A stretch of DNA of 64,000 bases from an uncultured Rhodospirillales bacterium (GCA_903835235.1 CAILMF010000079.1:1-64000), one strand, 5' to 3'; positions 31,492 to 39,888 are shown, counted from the first letter of the stretch. Translations and numbers: made by a program. The notes: generated by a model from the letters alone, not told the origin.

Positions 31492-33225
31492 TCAGATCGC
31501 CCCCGCCACCAGATGCCCGCCCTGTACCCGCAACGCCCGGTCGTGGAACTGCGCCACGCTCGGCCGGTGGGCGATGCTGATCAGCGCCGTCCCCGGCAGC
31601 CGCTCGCGCAGCAACTCGTAGAAGCGGGTCTCGGCCTCGGGGTCCAGGCTGGCGGTGGCTTCGTCCAGGAACAGCCAGTCCGGCTTCAGCAGCAGGGCGC
31701 GAGCCAGCGCCACGCGCTGCTGCTCGCCGCCGGAAAGCCGGCGGTCCCAGGCATCCTCCTCATCCAGCCGTGGCGCCAGATGGCCCAGGCCGCAATCGCT
31801 CAGCACGGCCAAAATCTCGGCCTCGGTGAACCGGTCCTCGCCGCGCGGGTAGCACAGCGCGTGGCGCAGGCTGCCCAGTGGCAGATAGGCGCGCTGCGGC
31901 AGGAACAGCACATGGCCGGCGGCCGGCACATGCACGGTGCCGCTGCCGAACGGCCAGATGCCGGCGATGGCGCGGAACAGCGTGGACTTGCCGGAACCGG
32001 AAGGCCCGGAGATCAGCACCTTCTCGCCCGGCGCAATCTCGGCGGTGGCGTCCGCCAGCAGCACGCGGCCATCCGGCAGCGCCAGGGTCACGCCTTCCAG
32101 CCGCAGGGTGGCGCCTTCTTCCGGCACGGCATGCACACCCCCGGCCTGTTCGGCATGGGCGCTGGCCAGCGCACTGCGAAACCCGCTCAGGCGGGTCACG
32201 GTGGCCCGCCATTCCGCCACACTACGATAATTGTCGACGAACCATGAAAGCGCGCCCTGCACCTCGCCGAAGGAAGACGCGGTCTGGCTCAGCACGCCCA
32301 GCGGCACCGCGCCGGAGAAGTAGGCCGGCGAGGCCACCACATAGGGGAAGATATTGGCCACCTGGTTGAAGCCGGCGGTGAAGAAGGTCAGTTGCTTGGT
32401 GGCGACCATGATCGACCACCAATTGCCCACCAGCGCGTTGAAGCGCCGCACCAGCCCGGCCTTCTCCTCGGCCTCGCCGCCATACAGCGCCACGCCCTCG
32501 GTATTCTCCCGCAGCCGCACCAGGGCGAAGCGGAAATCCGCCTCCACCTTCTGCTGGTTGAAGTTCAAGGGGATCAGCCGCCGGCCGATCCAATGCGCGA
32601 AGGCGGTGCCTAGGATGGAATAGACCAGCGCCACCCACACCAGGTAGCCGGGGATGCTGATGCCGAACAGCGTCATCGCCCCACTCAGGCTCCACAGCAC
32701 CGCGACGAAGCTGACCAGCGTTACCACGTTGCGCAGCATGCCGAAGCCCAGCACCAGCGTGTCATCGACGAAGGCGCGGATATCCTCGGCAATGCGCTGG
32801 TCCGGGTTGTCGGTGCCCGGGTCGGTCAGGGCCACGCGATAATAGGCGCGGGCGTCCATCCAGTTGTCCAGGTAGTAACGGGTCAGCCAGCGCCGCCAGC
32901 GGATCTGCAGCGCCATGCGCAGGTACAGCTGGTACACTGCCACCAGGATGAAGACGGCGGCGATCCAGACGAAGCCCGGCAGCAGCCCGGTCTCGCCGCG
33001 GTGCCAGAACAGCAGCAGGTTGATGAAGGCTTCCTGGTCCTTGTTCTGCAGGCTGTTGAAGAACTCCCGCCCCCAGAAGCTGTTCAGCACGTTCATCGCC
33101 ACCAGGAACAGGTTCAGCCCGACCAGGCCGCCCAGCATCAGCAGGGCGCGGCCGCGCTCCTCGCTCTTCCAGAACGGCGCGGCCAGGGCCCAGGCGTCCC
33201 GCAGCGAAGCCAGCACTCGGCGCAT
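31492..33225 (-). CDS. SbmA/YddA-type ABC transporter, permease fused to ATPase
   Basis: A 577-residue protein. The N-terminal half has the SbmA/BacA-like fold with six helices (NSFWGREFFNSLQNKDQEAF is a typical segment, followed by YYLDNWMDARAYYRVAL). The C-terminal ATPase has Walker A GPSGSGKSTLFRAI, signature LSGGEQQRVALARALLL and LFLDEATASLD. Relatives include YddA of E. coli, mycobacterial BacA-like B12/bleomycin transporters and Brucella BacA relatives. It may move peptides, corrinoids or very-long-chain fatty acids; the direction is not certain. It stands 17 bases downstream of the DUF1499 gene and is probably transcribed with it. Confidence 0.88.
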   Translation of the reverse strand: MRRVLASLRDAWALAAPFWKSEERGRALLMLGGLVGLNLFLVAMNVLNSFWGREFFNSLQNKDQEAFINLLLFWHRGETGLLPGFVWIAAVFILVAVYQLYLRMALQIRWRRWLTRYYLDNWMDARAYYRVALTDPGTDNPDQRIAEDIRAFVDDTLVLGFGMLRNVVTLVSFVAVLWSLSGAMTLFGISIPGYLVWVALVYSILGTAFAHWIGRRLIPLNFNQQKVEADFRFALVRLRENTEGVALYGGEAEEKAGLVRRFNALVGNWWSIMVATKQLTFFTAGFNQVANIFPYVVASPAYFSGAVPLGVLSQTASSFGEVQGALSWFVDNYRSVAEWRATVTRLSGFRSALASAHAEQAGGVHAVPEEGATLRLEGVTLALPDGRVLLADATAEIAPGEKVLISGPSGSGKSTLFRAIAGIWPFGSGTVHVPAAGHVLFLPQRAYLPLGSLRHALCYPRGEDRFTEAEILAVLSDCGLGHLAPRLDEEDAWDRRLSGGEQQRVALARALLLKPDWLFLDEATASLDPEAETRFYELLRERLPGTALISIAHRPSVAQFHDRALRVQGGHLVAGAI

Positions 33226-33241
33226 CAGGCGTATCCTTGGT

Positions 33242-33739
33242 TCAGGGCTTCAGCGCGGCGTCGAGCGCGGCCAGCCAGCGCTCCGCCCGCGCCTTGTTGA
33301 CGCCGAGGTCCGACCAGCCGAACAGGCTGCGGCTGTACAGCAGCAGCGCCGCGCCCTCAGGGGCGGCGCGGACCTCGGCGGCGATGATGTCGGGGTAGTT
33401 CATCAGCGCGGAGCGTTCGACCCATTGCGCCTGCGCGCGCCCGATGGCCGGAGCGCCGCCAGGTGCGGAGGGCTGAATCGGCCGCCCATCCAGATCCGGA
33501 AACTCGCCCAGCTTCCAGGTGCGCGGGAAGCCGGCGGCGACGCGGTTCAGCGTGGCCCACAGCACCGCCGGCGTCACCGGCCAGGGCGCCTGGGTCAGGT
33601 GCTTCGGCCCGGCATAGCTGGCCGGCCCCACCAGGCAGGTATTGGGGGAGGCCGGCAGTTCCAGCCCATCAAACACCACCGGCGTCACCGGCGTCAGCCC
33701 ACCGGCACCCCGGCGCAGCAGCAGCAGCGGGTTGGTCAT
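33242..33739 (-). CDS. DUF1499 family protein
   Basis: A 165-residue protein. The middle ASPNTCLVGPASYAG, with a conserved PNxC near residue 33, and the C-terminal YSRSLFGWSDLGVNKARAER are the marks of DUF1499. There is no signal peptide. The family has no settled function; it is often found near membrane-transport or lipid genes. It overlaps the next upstream DUF3253 gene by four bases (ATGA), and the SbmA-like transporter follows, so the three probably form an operon. Confidence 0.75.
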   Translation of the reverse strand: MTNPLLLLRRGAGGLTPVTPVVFDGLELPASPNTCLVGPASYAGPKHLTQAPWPVTPAVLWATLNRVAAGFPRTWKLGEFPDLDGRPIQPSAPGGAPAIGRAQAQWVERSALMNYPDIIAAEVRAAPEGAALLLYSRSLFGWSDLGVNKARAERWLAALDAALKP

Positions 33740-34056
33740 GCGTCGTCTCCCGGTATCGCCAGGCGGATCACGCCCTTCACGCCCTCGGGCTCCACCGGCT
33801 TGCCCTTGCGCAGCACCAGCAGCCGGCCTTCCCGCGCCAGCGCGAAGGCGGCGTTGCGCACCGGCGCCATCAGCGGGTGCCAGTCCTCGCCACCCAGCGC
33901 ACGGGCCACGTCTTCCGGGGTGATGGAGCGCCCGCCGCCAGCCTGGCGCAGGATCTCGGCGGTCAGTGCCTCGGCGGAGGGCAGGGCGCGCGGCGGGGGC
34001 GGGCCGTAGGGGGCCTCGGGGGCGGGGCTCAGGTCGTCAGGGGCGGGAAGGGGCAT
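33736..34056 (-). CDS. DUF3253 family protein
   Basis: A 106-residue protein with a proline-rich N-terminus (MPLPAPDDLSPAPEAPYGPP) and a winged-helix-like domain: EALTAEILRQAGGGRSITPE, DVARALGGEDWHPLMAPVRN, and a basic strand REGRLLVLRKGKPVEPEG. This matches DUF3253, a small family of unknown function often read as DNA-binding. An upstream extension to 34200 is rich in Arg and lacks support. The start was chosen at 34056. It is the first gene of the DUF3253-DUF1499-transporter group. Confidence 0.7.
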   Translation of the reverse strand: MPLPAPDDLSPAPEAPYGPPPPRALPSAEALTAEILRQAGGGRSITPEDVARALGGEDWHPLMAPVRNAAFALAREGRLLVLRKGKPVEPEGVKGVIRLAIPGDDA

Positions 34057-34099
34057 TGGCCCCAGGGTAGCCGCCGCAAGCCGCGCCGGCCAGCCTTGC

Positions 34100-35035
34100 C
34101 TAACCCTCCCGCAGGGTCTTCCGCAGATGCTCCGCCGCCGCCGGGCGGCCGAACAGATACCCCTGCGCCTCGCCGCAGCCGATGCCGCTGAGGAAGGCAC
34201 GCTGGTCCTCGGTCTCCACGCCCTCGGCCACCACGTCCAGCTTCAGCGCCCGGGCAATGCTCTGCACCGCGCGGACAATGGCGGTATCCTCGGCGTCATG
34301 CGGCAAATCCCGCACGAAGGCGCGGTCCAGCTTGATGGTGTTCAGCGGCAGCCGCTTCAGCACGGAAAGCGAGGCATAGCCGGTGCCGAAATCATCCAGC
34401 GCCAGCCCCACGCCCAGGTCGCGGATCGCCGCCAGGGTCAACAGCGTGTCGGTGGAGCCGTCCACCAGCATGCTCTCGGTCAGTTCCAGTTCCAGCCGTT
34501 CCGGCGGCAGCCCGCTTTCCTCCAGCGCGCGAGCCACCTGGCCCAGCAGCACGCCGCCACGCAACTGCCGCGCCGAGACATTCACCGAAACCACCGCCGG
34601 CACCTGCTTGGCCTCGGGGTTCTGCAACCAGCCCGCGGCCTCCTTGGTGGCCTGCTTCAGCACCCAGCCGCCGATATCGGTGATCAGGTCGGACGCCTCG
34701 GCGATGGGGATGAACAGGCCGGGCGGGATATTGCCGCGCCTGGCGTGGTTCCAGCGCAGCAGCGCCTCGGCGCCACAGGCGCGGCCATCATCCAGGGTGA
34801 CGCGCGGCTGATAGTGCAACGCCAGGGTGCCGGCCTCCAGCGCGCCGCGCAGTTCCTGAGAAAGCCGGCGCCGCAGCGCGCGGGAAAGCTGCCCGGCGGC
34901 CAGGTCCAGGCTGGGTTGGATGGCCTGCCGCAACGCAGCCTGCGGGGGGCCGGGCGGCGCGGCATCCGCCATCCTGGCGGGCGCCGACTGCGCGTCGGTC
35001 GCGGGTTTTTCCGGCCCCGGCTGGTCGAAGGGCAT
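34100..35035 (-). CDS. EAL-domain cyclic-di-GMP phosphodiesterase
   Basis: A 311-residue protein with a single EAL domain. The catalytic set is intact: CGAEALLRWNH (EAL), VSVNVSARQL (Asn), LELELTESML (Glu), LDDFGTGYASL (Asp-Asp, loop 6), IKLDRAFVRDL (Lys, Asp) and VVAEGVETEDQ (Glu). It should hydrolyse c-di-GMP to pGpG. There is no GGDEF, PAS or membrane segment, so control must come from its N-terminal 60 residues or a partner. The start at 35035 was chosen for GGAGGGG just upstream. It may affect the MCP-PilZ receptor 20 kb away. Confidence 0.9.
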   Translation of the reverse strand: MPFDQPGPEKPATDAQSAPARMADAAPPGPPQAALRQAIQPSLDLAAGQLSRALRRRLSQELRGALEAGTLALHYQPRVTLDDGRACGAEALLRWNHARRGNIPPGLFIPIAEASDLITDIGGWVLKQATKEAAGWLQNPEAKQVPAVVSVNVSARQLRGGVLLGQVARALEESGLPPERLELELTESMLVDGSTDTLLTLAAIRDLGVGLALDDFGTGYASLSVLKRLPLNTIKLDRAFVRDLPHDAEDTAIVRAVQSIARALKLDVVAEGVETEDQRAFLSGIGCGEAQGYLFGRPAAAEHLRKTLREG

Positions 35036-35100
35036 CCTGCCCCCTCCGTAAGGCCTTGATGGCCAGCCGACAGGCAACACGGATTAGGTGAAGAATTGGC

Positions 35101-35140
35101 TAGCGTCTGATCGTCGCCGGTGGAATCACTGGCGGCGCGA
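35101..35140. repeat. Family B repeat, half copy
   Basis: TAGCGTCTGATCGTCGCCGG followed by TGGAATCACTGGCGGCGCGA matches the start of the element at 51432 with only two or three differences by eye. It lies between the EAL gene and the DUF1194 gene. The TCTGTCAGGCGC hairpin is absent. Confidence 0.75.
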
Positions 35141-35158
35141 GGTGACGGGAAGCGGCGG

Positions 35159-35905
35159 CTACACGACCACCCGTTCCACCAGCGGCCCGGCCGGGGCGTT
35201 CAGCGCAATCTCGCGGATGATCTTGCGCCGCACCGCGGTCTCGAAACTCTCGAACCCCTCGGCCACCACCAGGAAGGCGCCGGGGCCGCCGATCACCTCG
35301 TCGCGGTAGTAATCCTCCAGCGGCGGCAGGCCGGCGGCCAGCGCCGGGGGCAGGGGGGTGTTGTCGATCACCGCCAGCCCGTTCAGCACAATGCCGCGGG
35401 CCAGCGCGGCCTCGCGGGCCTCCGCCACCGGCCGGCCGGAATTGTTCACCCCGTCGCCGGAGATATCCACCACCTGGCGCGTGCCTTCATAGACCTTGCC
35501 GAACTGCTGCGCGGCAAAGTCCATGGCGCCGGAAATGCTGGTGTAGAGGTGGGTCTTGCGTGGCGCCTCGGCCAGCGCCTCGGCGAAGGCGTGGCAATCC
35601 GCCGGGCCGGCAAGCCGGGTCCAGGGCACCAGGATTTCCTGCTGGTTCCAGCCCGACCAGGTGAAGAACAGCACGCCGATGCTGCCGACCGGCCCACCAG
35701 CCACGCCTTCGGCCAGGCGCGGGTCGCGGAAGGCGGCCTCATAGCCCTTGAACTGCAATTCCTGTTCCTGCGTATCAACCGAGCGGCTGACATCCACGGC
35801 CAGGATCAACTCGACATCCACTGGCTGGGCGGCGCGCAGGGCGCGGGGGCGCAGCAGCAGGGTGGGCGCGGCCAGCGTACTGGCCAGAAAAAAGCGTCGG
35901 TGCAT
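35159..35905 (-). CDS. DUF1194 von Willebrand A-like exported protein
   Basis: A 248-residue protein with a Tat/Sec-type signal (MHRRFFLASTLAAPTLLLRP). The MIDAS-type D-x-S-x-S motif is AVDVSRSVD, and DISGDGVNNSG carries the second metal-site Asp. The remainder fits DUF1194, a von Willebrand factor A-like family of unknown role in the alphaproteobacterial periplasm. It likely binds a protein partner through a divalent metal. No operon partner is evident; the gene is preceded by the 15-base-stem palindrome. Confidence 0.8.
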   Translation of the reverse strand: MHRRFFLASTLAAPTLLLRPRALRAAQPVDVELILAVDVSRSVDTQEQELQFKGYEAAFRDPRLAEGVAGGPVGSIGVLFFTWSGWNQQEILVPWTRLAGPADCHAFAEALAEAPRKTHLYTSISGAMDFAAQQFGKVYEGTRQVVDISGDGVNNSGRPVAEAREAALARGIVLNGLAVIDNTPLPPALAAGLPPLEDYYRDEVIGGPGAFLVVAEGFESFETAVRRKIIREIALNAPAGPLVERVVV

Positions 35906-35972
35906 CGGTACCCCGCATGGTTAAGGCCCGTGACCCGCGTTACTCCCCAACATCACGACAGTTTAGCTGACC

Positions 35973-36012
35973 CATGCTGCGCTGCAAGATATAAATGTTG
36001 CAGCGCAGCATG
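35973..36012. repeat. Perfect 15-bp inverted repeat
   Basis: CATGCTGCGCTGCAA (35973-35987), ten-base AT-rich centre, TTGCAGCGCAGCATG (35998-36012). It lies between the GST gene (stop at 36026) and the DUF1194 start. No T-tract follows on either strand. One arm, CATGCTGCACTGCAAG, recurs with a single change at 26841-26856. It could be an operator pair as well as a hairpin. Confidence 0.7.
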
Positions 36013-36025
36013 AGCCGCGATGATC

Positions 36026-36634
36026 TCAGCCCTTGAAGCCGGTCGAGCCGATCGCCGGGATGGCGTTGAGCCGGTCGCGCAGCGCCTTCAGCTTGGGCAG
36101 GCGGCCCTCATAGGCCGGCTTGTTGAACATCTCGGCCGAATCCAGCGCAATGCCGGTGGTCACGTCGGCCTGGGTCATGCGCCCCAGCACCAGCCAGTCC
36201 CCGGTCAGCTGCGCCTCCAGCGCCTCGAACCCGCCGCGCGCCTGGCCCAGCAGCTTGTCCACCTGCTCCGGCCAGACCTTGTCCGCGGGGCGGCGGTCCT
36301 TCTCATAGGTCGCAAGCACTGCCTTTTCCACCGCACCCAGCGCCAGCGCCAGGCACTTCGTCACCGCGAAGCGCTCCGGCCCGGCCAGCGGCGTCAGCGC
36401 CCGCGAAGGACCAACCTGATGGTCCAGCCAGTCGAGGATGGCAGCGGAATCCACGATGGTCTCGCCGGCATCGGTCACCAGCGCGGGCACCCGCCCCACC
36501 GGGTTGAACCGGGCAATCTCGGCCCCCTGCGTCGCGGTGGCGAAGGGCAGGTTCTCATAGGTATAGCCGTAGAGATTGAGCGTCGCCGCCACCCGGCGGA
36601 CGAAGGGGCTCATGGTGCGGCCGATCAACTGCAT
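36026..36634 (-). CDS. Glutathione S-transferase
   Basis: A 202-residue protein of the GST fold. The N-terminal thioredoxin-like domain starts MQLIGRTMSPFVRRVAATLN (the Ser/Thr near residue 9 is the likely glutathione-activating residue), and NPVGRVPALVTDAGETIVD holds the cis-Pro and the E-S/D-S contact for glutathione. The C-terminal helical domain includes LVLGRMTQADVTTGIAL, the usual N-capping box. It may conjugate or reduce xenobiotics. Monocistronic, with the perfect palindrome just after it. Confidence 0.9.
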   Translation of the reverse strand: MQLIGRTMSPFVRRVAATLNLYGYTYENLPFATATQGAEIARFNPVGRVPALVTDAGETIVDSAAILDWLDHQVGPSRALTPLAGPERFAVTKCLALALGAVEKAVLATYEKDRRPADKVWPEQVDKLLGQARGGFEALEAQLTGDWLVLGRMTQADVTTGIALDSAEMFNKPAYEGRLPKLKALRDRLNAIPAIGSTGFKG

Positions 36635-36774
36635 CGGGACATATCCTCCGGTTGAATTGCAATGGGCGGCAGGCTGCCGTCCGCGGCCTGGTTTGTGAAG
36701 CCATGCGCGACCGGTTTCGGCATCGCGCTTCCGGCGCCGAGGCGTCCAGGCGGGCCCGCGCCGCCCACAAAAAG

Positions 36775-36798
36775 AAAGGGCGCCCGAAGGCGCCCTTT
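36775..36798 (-). terminator. Rho-independent terminator of the leftward ompA-type gene
   Basis: AAAGGGCGCC (36775-36784), loop CGAA, GGCGCCCTTT (36789-36798). On the minus strand the stem is followed by TTTCTTTTT. It lies about 30 bases after the stop of the porin gene. This is the best intrinsic terminator in the window. Confidence 0.9.
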
Positions 36799-36825
36799 CC
36801 CAACTCAGCGAAGAGTTCGAACTGC

Positions 36826-37995
36826 TTAGCGCAGGACGATCTCGACGCGGCGATTCTGCGGCTCGCGGACGTTGTCGGCGGTCGGCACCAGCGGGCGGCT
36901 CTCGCCGAAGGCCTGGACGCTGATCGCGCCGCGGGCAACGCCATCACGCACCAGCTGGGCGGCAACCGCCTCGGCCCGGCGCATCGACAGGCGCTGGTTG
37001 TAGGCGGCGTCGCCCGAGCGGTCGGCATGGCCGGCCACTTCGATGCGGGTGACGTTGGCGCGCTGCGCGTTGGTCGCGGCTTCCTTGATGATCTCGCGGG
37101 CGCGGGCCGTCAGGTCGGCACGGTCCCAGTCGAAGAACACCAGGTAGGTGCGGGCCACGCCCGGCGCCGCGGCGGGGGCAGGGGCCGGGGCGGCGGCCGG
37201 CGTCGGCGCCGGGGTGGCACCGAAGGCGTAGCGCAGGCCCAGCATCAGGCTGTTGTCGTGGCAGCAATTCGGCTGCGTGGTGCGGTGCAGCGTGGCGTTG
37301 TTGCCGATCGGCGAGGTGCCGGGATTGTTGACGTAGGTCTGCTGCGGCAGGTTGATGGCGGTGTAGTAGCGCCATTCCAGCGTGGCCGAGAGGCCCGGGG
37401 TCACGCTGTCCAGCCCGAAGCTGGTGCCGGCCATCAGGTTGTAGGCCAGGGTGGCGTTGGACTGGCTGTCGATGCGGGTGCTGGTGTTGTTGCTGGCCAG
37501 CCGGCCGCCCACCCGCTCGAACTGCACATTGGCGAAGCCCATGCCGGCGCCGATATAGGGCGTCAGCGCAACGCCGGCCAAGCGGCCGACCGGGAAGTCG
37601 CCATAGACATTGGCGATGGCGCCATAGCTGCGCGTGGTGCCGCTGACGCGCGTCAGGTTCTGGCCGAATTCCTTCAGCTTGCTGATGTCGTTGGCGCGGT
37701 AGTTGCCTTCCAGCTCCACCCGCAGACCGTTGCGGAAGCCGAGCCAGTCGGTGCGCCAGCCGTAGCCGACCGCCGCCACGCCGGTCCAGCCGAGTTCGCT
37801 GGTCGCCACGGCCTTGCCGCTGCGCTGCGCCGGCGAGCCCATCAGGCCGCTCATCGCCTGGGCGCCCGAGATGGTGAAGCTTTCCCGCATGTTCGGGCCG
37901 GCGGCCCCGGACACGTAGAAGCCCTGCGTCTGTGCCCCCGCCGCGACGGGCAACAGCAGCGACGCCGCGAGGACAGCCTTATGAGCGATGCGCAT
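36826..37995 (-). CDS. OmpA-family outer-membrane protein (first)
   Basis: A 389-residue protein: signal peptide (MRIAHKAVLAASLLLPVAAG), an eight-strand-type beta-barrel (GFYVSGAAGPNMRESF at the start, then TPYIGAGMGFANVQFERVGG and ATLEWRYYTAINLPQQTY), a Pro/Ala-rich hinge (near residues 265-280) and an OmpA_C domain. The C-terminal domain has GHADRSGDAAYNQRLSMRRA, the peptidoglycan-binding Asp and Arg. It anchors the outer membrane to the wall. RBS AGGAGA precedes the ATG, and a classic terminator follows. Its upstream region is unusually AT-rich. Confidence 0.92.
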   Translation of the reverse strand: MRIAHKAVLAASLLLPVAAGAQTQGFYVSGAAGPNMRESFTISGAQAMSGLMGSPAQRSGKAVATSELGWTGVAAVGYGWRTDWLGFRNGLRVELEGNYRANDISKLKEFGQNLTRVSGTTRSYGAIANVYGDFPVGRLAGVALTPYIGAGMGFANVQFERVGGRLASNNTSTRIDSQSNATLAYNLMAGTSFGLDSVTPGLSATLEWRYYTAINLPQQTYVNNPGTSPIGNNATLHRTTQPNCCHDNSLMLGLRYAFGATPAPTPAAAPAPAPAAAPGVARTYLVFFDWDRADLTARAREIIKEAATNAQRANVTRIEVAGHADRSGDAAYNQRLSMRRAEAVAAQLVRDGVARGAISVQAFGESRPLVPTADNVREPQNRRVEIVLR

Positions 37996-38097
37996 GCAAT
38001 TTCTCCTGGGCTCGTTTTGCCCACATTTCGCTGTGGACAGTACACAAACGACCGGTATTCCTCAAGAAATTGAAATGTATCAAAAAATAATGAGGAT

Positions 38098-38127
38098 ATT
38101 GTACACAAAAGGTTAAAGTCAAAACAA
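38098..38127 (-). promoter_or_regulatory. Candidate promoter of the first OmpA gene
   Basis: On the minus strand TTGTTT (38127-38122), 18-base spacer, TACAAT (38103-38098). A better -35 match, TTGACT (38122-38117), is only 13 bases from this -10 and so would need another -10. The region 38040-38200 is strongly AT-rich, fitting an active promoter. Confidence 0.4.
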
Positions 38128-38212
38128 ACGTGCCGATGAGGCAACAAGGCTTACCAAAGCTGGCGAAATTTATATGCGGAAAGCAAACGTCACGCTTGCG
38201 GCGCGAGGAAAC

Positions 38213-38236
38213 CACTGTGGCCCATCAGCCACAGTG
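38213..38236 (-). terminator. Hairpin downstream of the second OmpA gene
   Basis: CACTGTGG (38213-38220), loop CCCATCAG, CCACAGTG (38229-38236). It lies about 46 bases past the stop of the leftward gene, and TTTCC follows the stem on that strand. Weak U-tract. Confidence 0.5.
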
Positions 38237-38282
38237 CGACACAGGATTGGTGATGCCGCGCCCGAAGGCGGCGGCCGCCGCT

Positions 38283-39494
38283 TCAGCGCAGGGTGATATC
38301 GACCCGACGCGCCTGCGGGTCCGCGCTGCTGGAGCCGGCCGCACCGGTGCCCATGCCGGAAATGGCGCTGCGCGGCACGCCCAGCCGCGCGAGTTCCGCG
38401 GTCACGCTCTGCACCCGCTGGCTGGACAGGGACTGGTTGTGCGGGTTGCGGCCGGTGCCATCGGCATGGCCCATCAGCTGGATGCTCGTGGTCGGCACGG
38501 TCCGGGCGGACTGCACGGCCTCCGCCACCACCTGGCGGGCGGCAATGTCCAGCGCGGCGCTATTGTTGGCGAAGAACACCATATAGGTGCGCGCCGCCGG
38601 TGCCGCGGCCGGGGCAGACCAGCCCACCGGCAGGTTGGGCGCCGCGGCCGGGCTGTTGTCCGGCTCCAGCGCGTAGCGAATGCCGACCATCACGGCGCTG
38701 CCGCGCAGCGAGGGCCGGAAGCTGTCGGAGGAAGCCAGCCGCTGCGTGGTGCCCTGGCCGCTGTTGTTGTTGACCTGGTAGACCTTGGCCTGCACCGGCG
38801 CGCCCAGCATGCCCAGGTAGCGATACTCCGTGGTGATCGCCAGGCCGGGGGCCACGCTGTCGATGGCGAAGGCAGCACCGATGATGCCCTGGTAGGCCAG
38901 GTTGCCGGCGCCGGCGCCCAGTCGGCTTTCCAGGTAGTTGGTCTGTTGCTGGTTTTGATTCTGGTTCAGGTTCGGCTCGCGCGCATTCACCCCCTGGAAC
39001 TGGGCATAGCCGTAGCCCAGGCCGACACCGATATAGGGCTGGAAGAACCGGGCGCCCTCGGGGAAGAAGTTCGGGTCAACGTCGTAGTAGGCGTTGAGCA
39101 TGAAGCCGTAATTGCGCAGCGTGCCGGCATTGGTGGTCAGGTTACCCTGGCCGACCTTGCCGGTATACATGGTGATGTTGGTGACGCCATTGCTGCGGTA
39201 GAAGCCTTCCATTTCCGCGCGGAAGCCGTTGCCGAAGCCATAGCCCATGTTGACCACGCCACCGAAGCCGGTGCCGAAGCTGCCCTTGAAGCCGGTGCCG
39301 AAGGTGTTGCTCGACTGGCTCTGGTCCTGGCTGTAGAGGCCGATCGGGTGGTTCTTGGTCGAGGCCGCGGAGGCGAAGGCGACGCCGGCCGCAGTGCCGA
39401 TGTAGAGCCCGCTGACCTGCGCCTGCGCGCCGGTCGCCGCCATCAGCGGCAGCCCGAACATCGTCGCGGCCACCAGCATGTGCCTGAACTGCAT
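38283..39494 (-). CDS. OmpA-family outer-membrane protein (second)
   Basis: A 403-residue paralogue of the first OmpA protein. It has a signal (MQFRHMLVAATMFGLPLMAA), a barrel with SGLYIGTAAGVAFASA and FQPYIGVGLGYGYAQFQG, and a loop unusually rich in Asn/Gln (LNQNQNQQQTNYLE) that probably faces outward. A hinge (about 285-305) leads to an OmpA_C domain with GHADGTGRNPHNQSLSSQRV and terminal RRVDITLR. The arginine in the wall-binding motif is retained. Two copies in tandem on the same strand suggest a duplication that then diverged, and the long leader upstream holds the 57-bp array. Confidence 0.92.
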   Translation of the reverse strand: MQFRHMLVAATMFGLPLMAATGAQAQVSGLYIGTAAGVAFASAASTKNHPIGLYSQDQSQSSNTFGTGFKGSFGTGFGGVVNMGYGFGNGFRAEMEGFYRSNGVTNITMYTGKVGQGNLTTNAGTLRNYGFMLNAYYDVDPNFFPEGARFFQPYIGVGLGYGYAQFQGVNAREPNLNQNQNQQQTNYLESRLGAGAGNLAYQGIIGAAFAIDSVAPGLAITTEYRYLGMLGAPVQAKVYQVNNNSGQGTTQRLASSDSFRPSLRGSAVMVGIRYALEPDNSPAAAPNLPVGWSAPAAAPAARTYMVFFANNSAALDIAARQVVAEAVQSARTVPTTSIQLMGHADGTGRNPHNQSLSSQRVQSVTAELARLGVPRSAISGMGTGAAGSSSADPQARRVDITLR

Positions 39495-39619
39495 ACAGCC
39501 AACCCTCCGGCCACGGGGCGCGGGCGCCCCGGTCGATTCCCTTGGCCCCAGGTCTAGCAGAGGCCGGGTTAATGATCACCAGGGCTTGATCGGCTTACCC
39601 ACAGCTATCAGGAGGCCAG
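39495..39619. other. Leader region of the second OmpA gene
   Basis: This GC-rich stretch lies between the 57-bp array and the OmpA start. GGAGGGT is close before the ATG (at 39497-39512 on the minus strand). I see no clear -10/-35 pair. The array and this segment together form a 394-bp gap without a supported gene. Confidence 0.4.
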
Positions 39620-39883
39620 CGCCCGGTCCGCGCAGGCGCGCAGCGGCCGGAGCGGTGAACCGGCCGCTGATACACGCGCCCGGTCCGCGCAGGCGCGCAG
39701 CGGCCGGAGCGGTGAACCGGTCGCTGATACACGGGCCCGGTCCGCGCAGGCGCGCAGCGGCCGGAGCGGTGAACCGGTCGCTGATACACGCGCCCGGTCC
39801 GCGCAGGCGCGCAGCGGCCGGAGCGGTGAACCGGTCGCTGATACACGCGCCCGGTCCGCGCAGGCGCGCAGCGGCCGGAGCGG
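39620..39883. repeat. 57-bp tandem repeat, 4.6 copies
   Basis: Units start CGCCCGGTCCGCGCAGGCGC at 39620, 39677, 39734, 39791 and 39848 (the last is 36 bases). The units differ by single bases only. Each holds AGCGGCCGG and CCGGTCGCT, which form a stem (the first unit has CCGGCCGCT, a perfect match). The array ends five bases before the stop codon of the leftward dehydrogenase gene and precedes the second ompA-type gene. Because 57 is a multiple of three, frames stay open through it on both strands, giving false coding signals. Confidence 0.95.
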
Positions 39884-39888
39884 CCGCC

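Noticed and set aside
35973-36012. An intrinsic terminator of the GST gene
   Set aside because: The 15-bp stem is excellent, but no T-tract follows on either strand, so it was listed as an inverted repeat.
39620-39883. A CRISPR array
   Set aside because: The 57-bp units are directly adjacent without unique spacers, and no cas gene is near.
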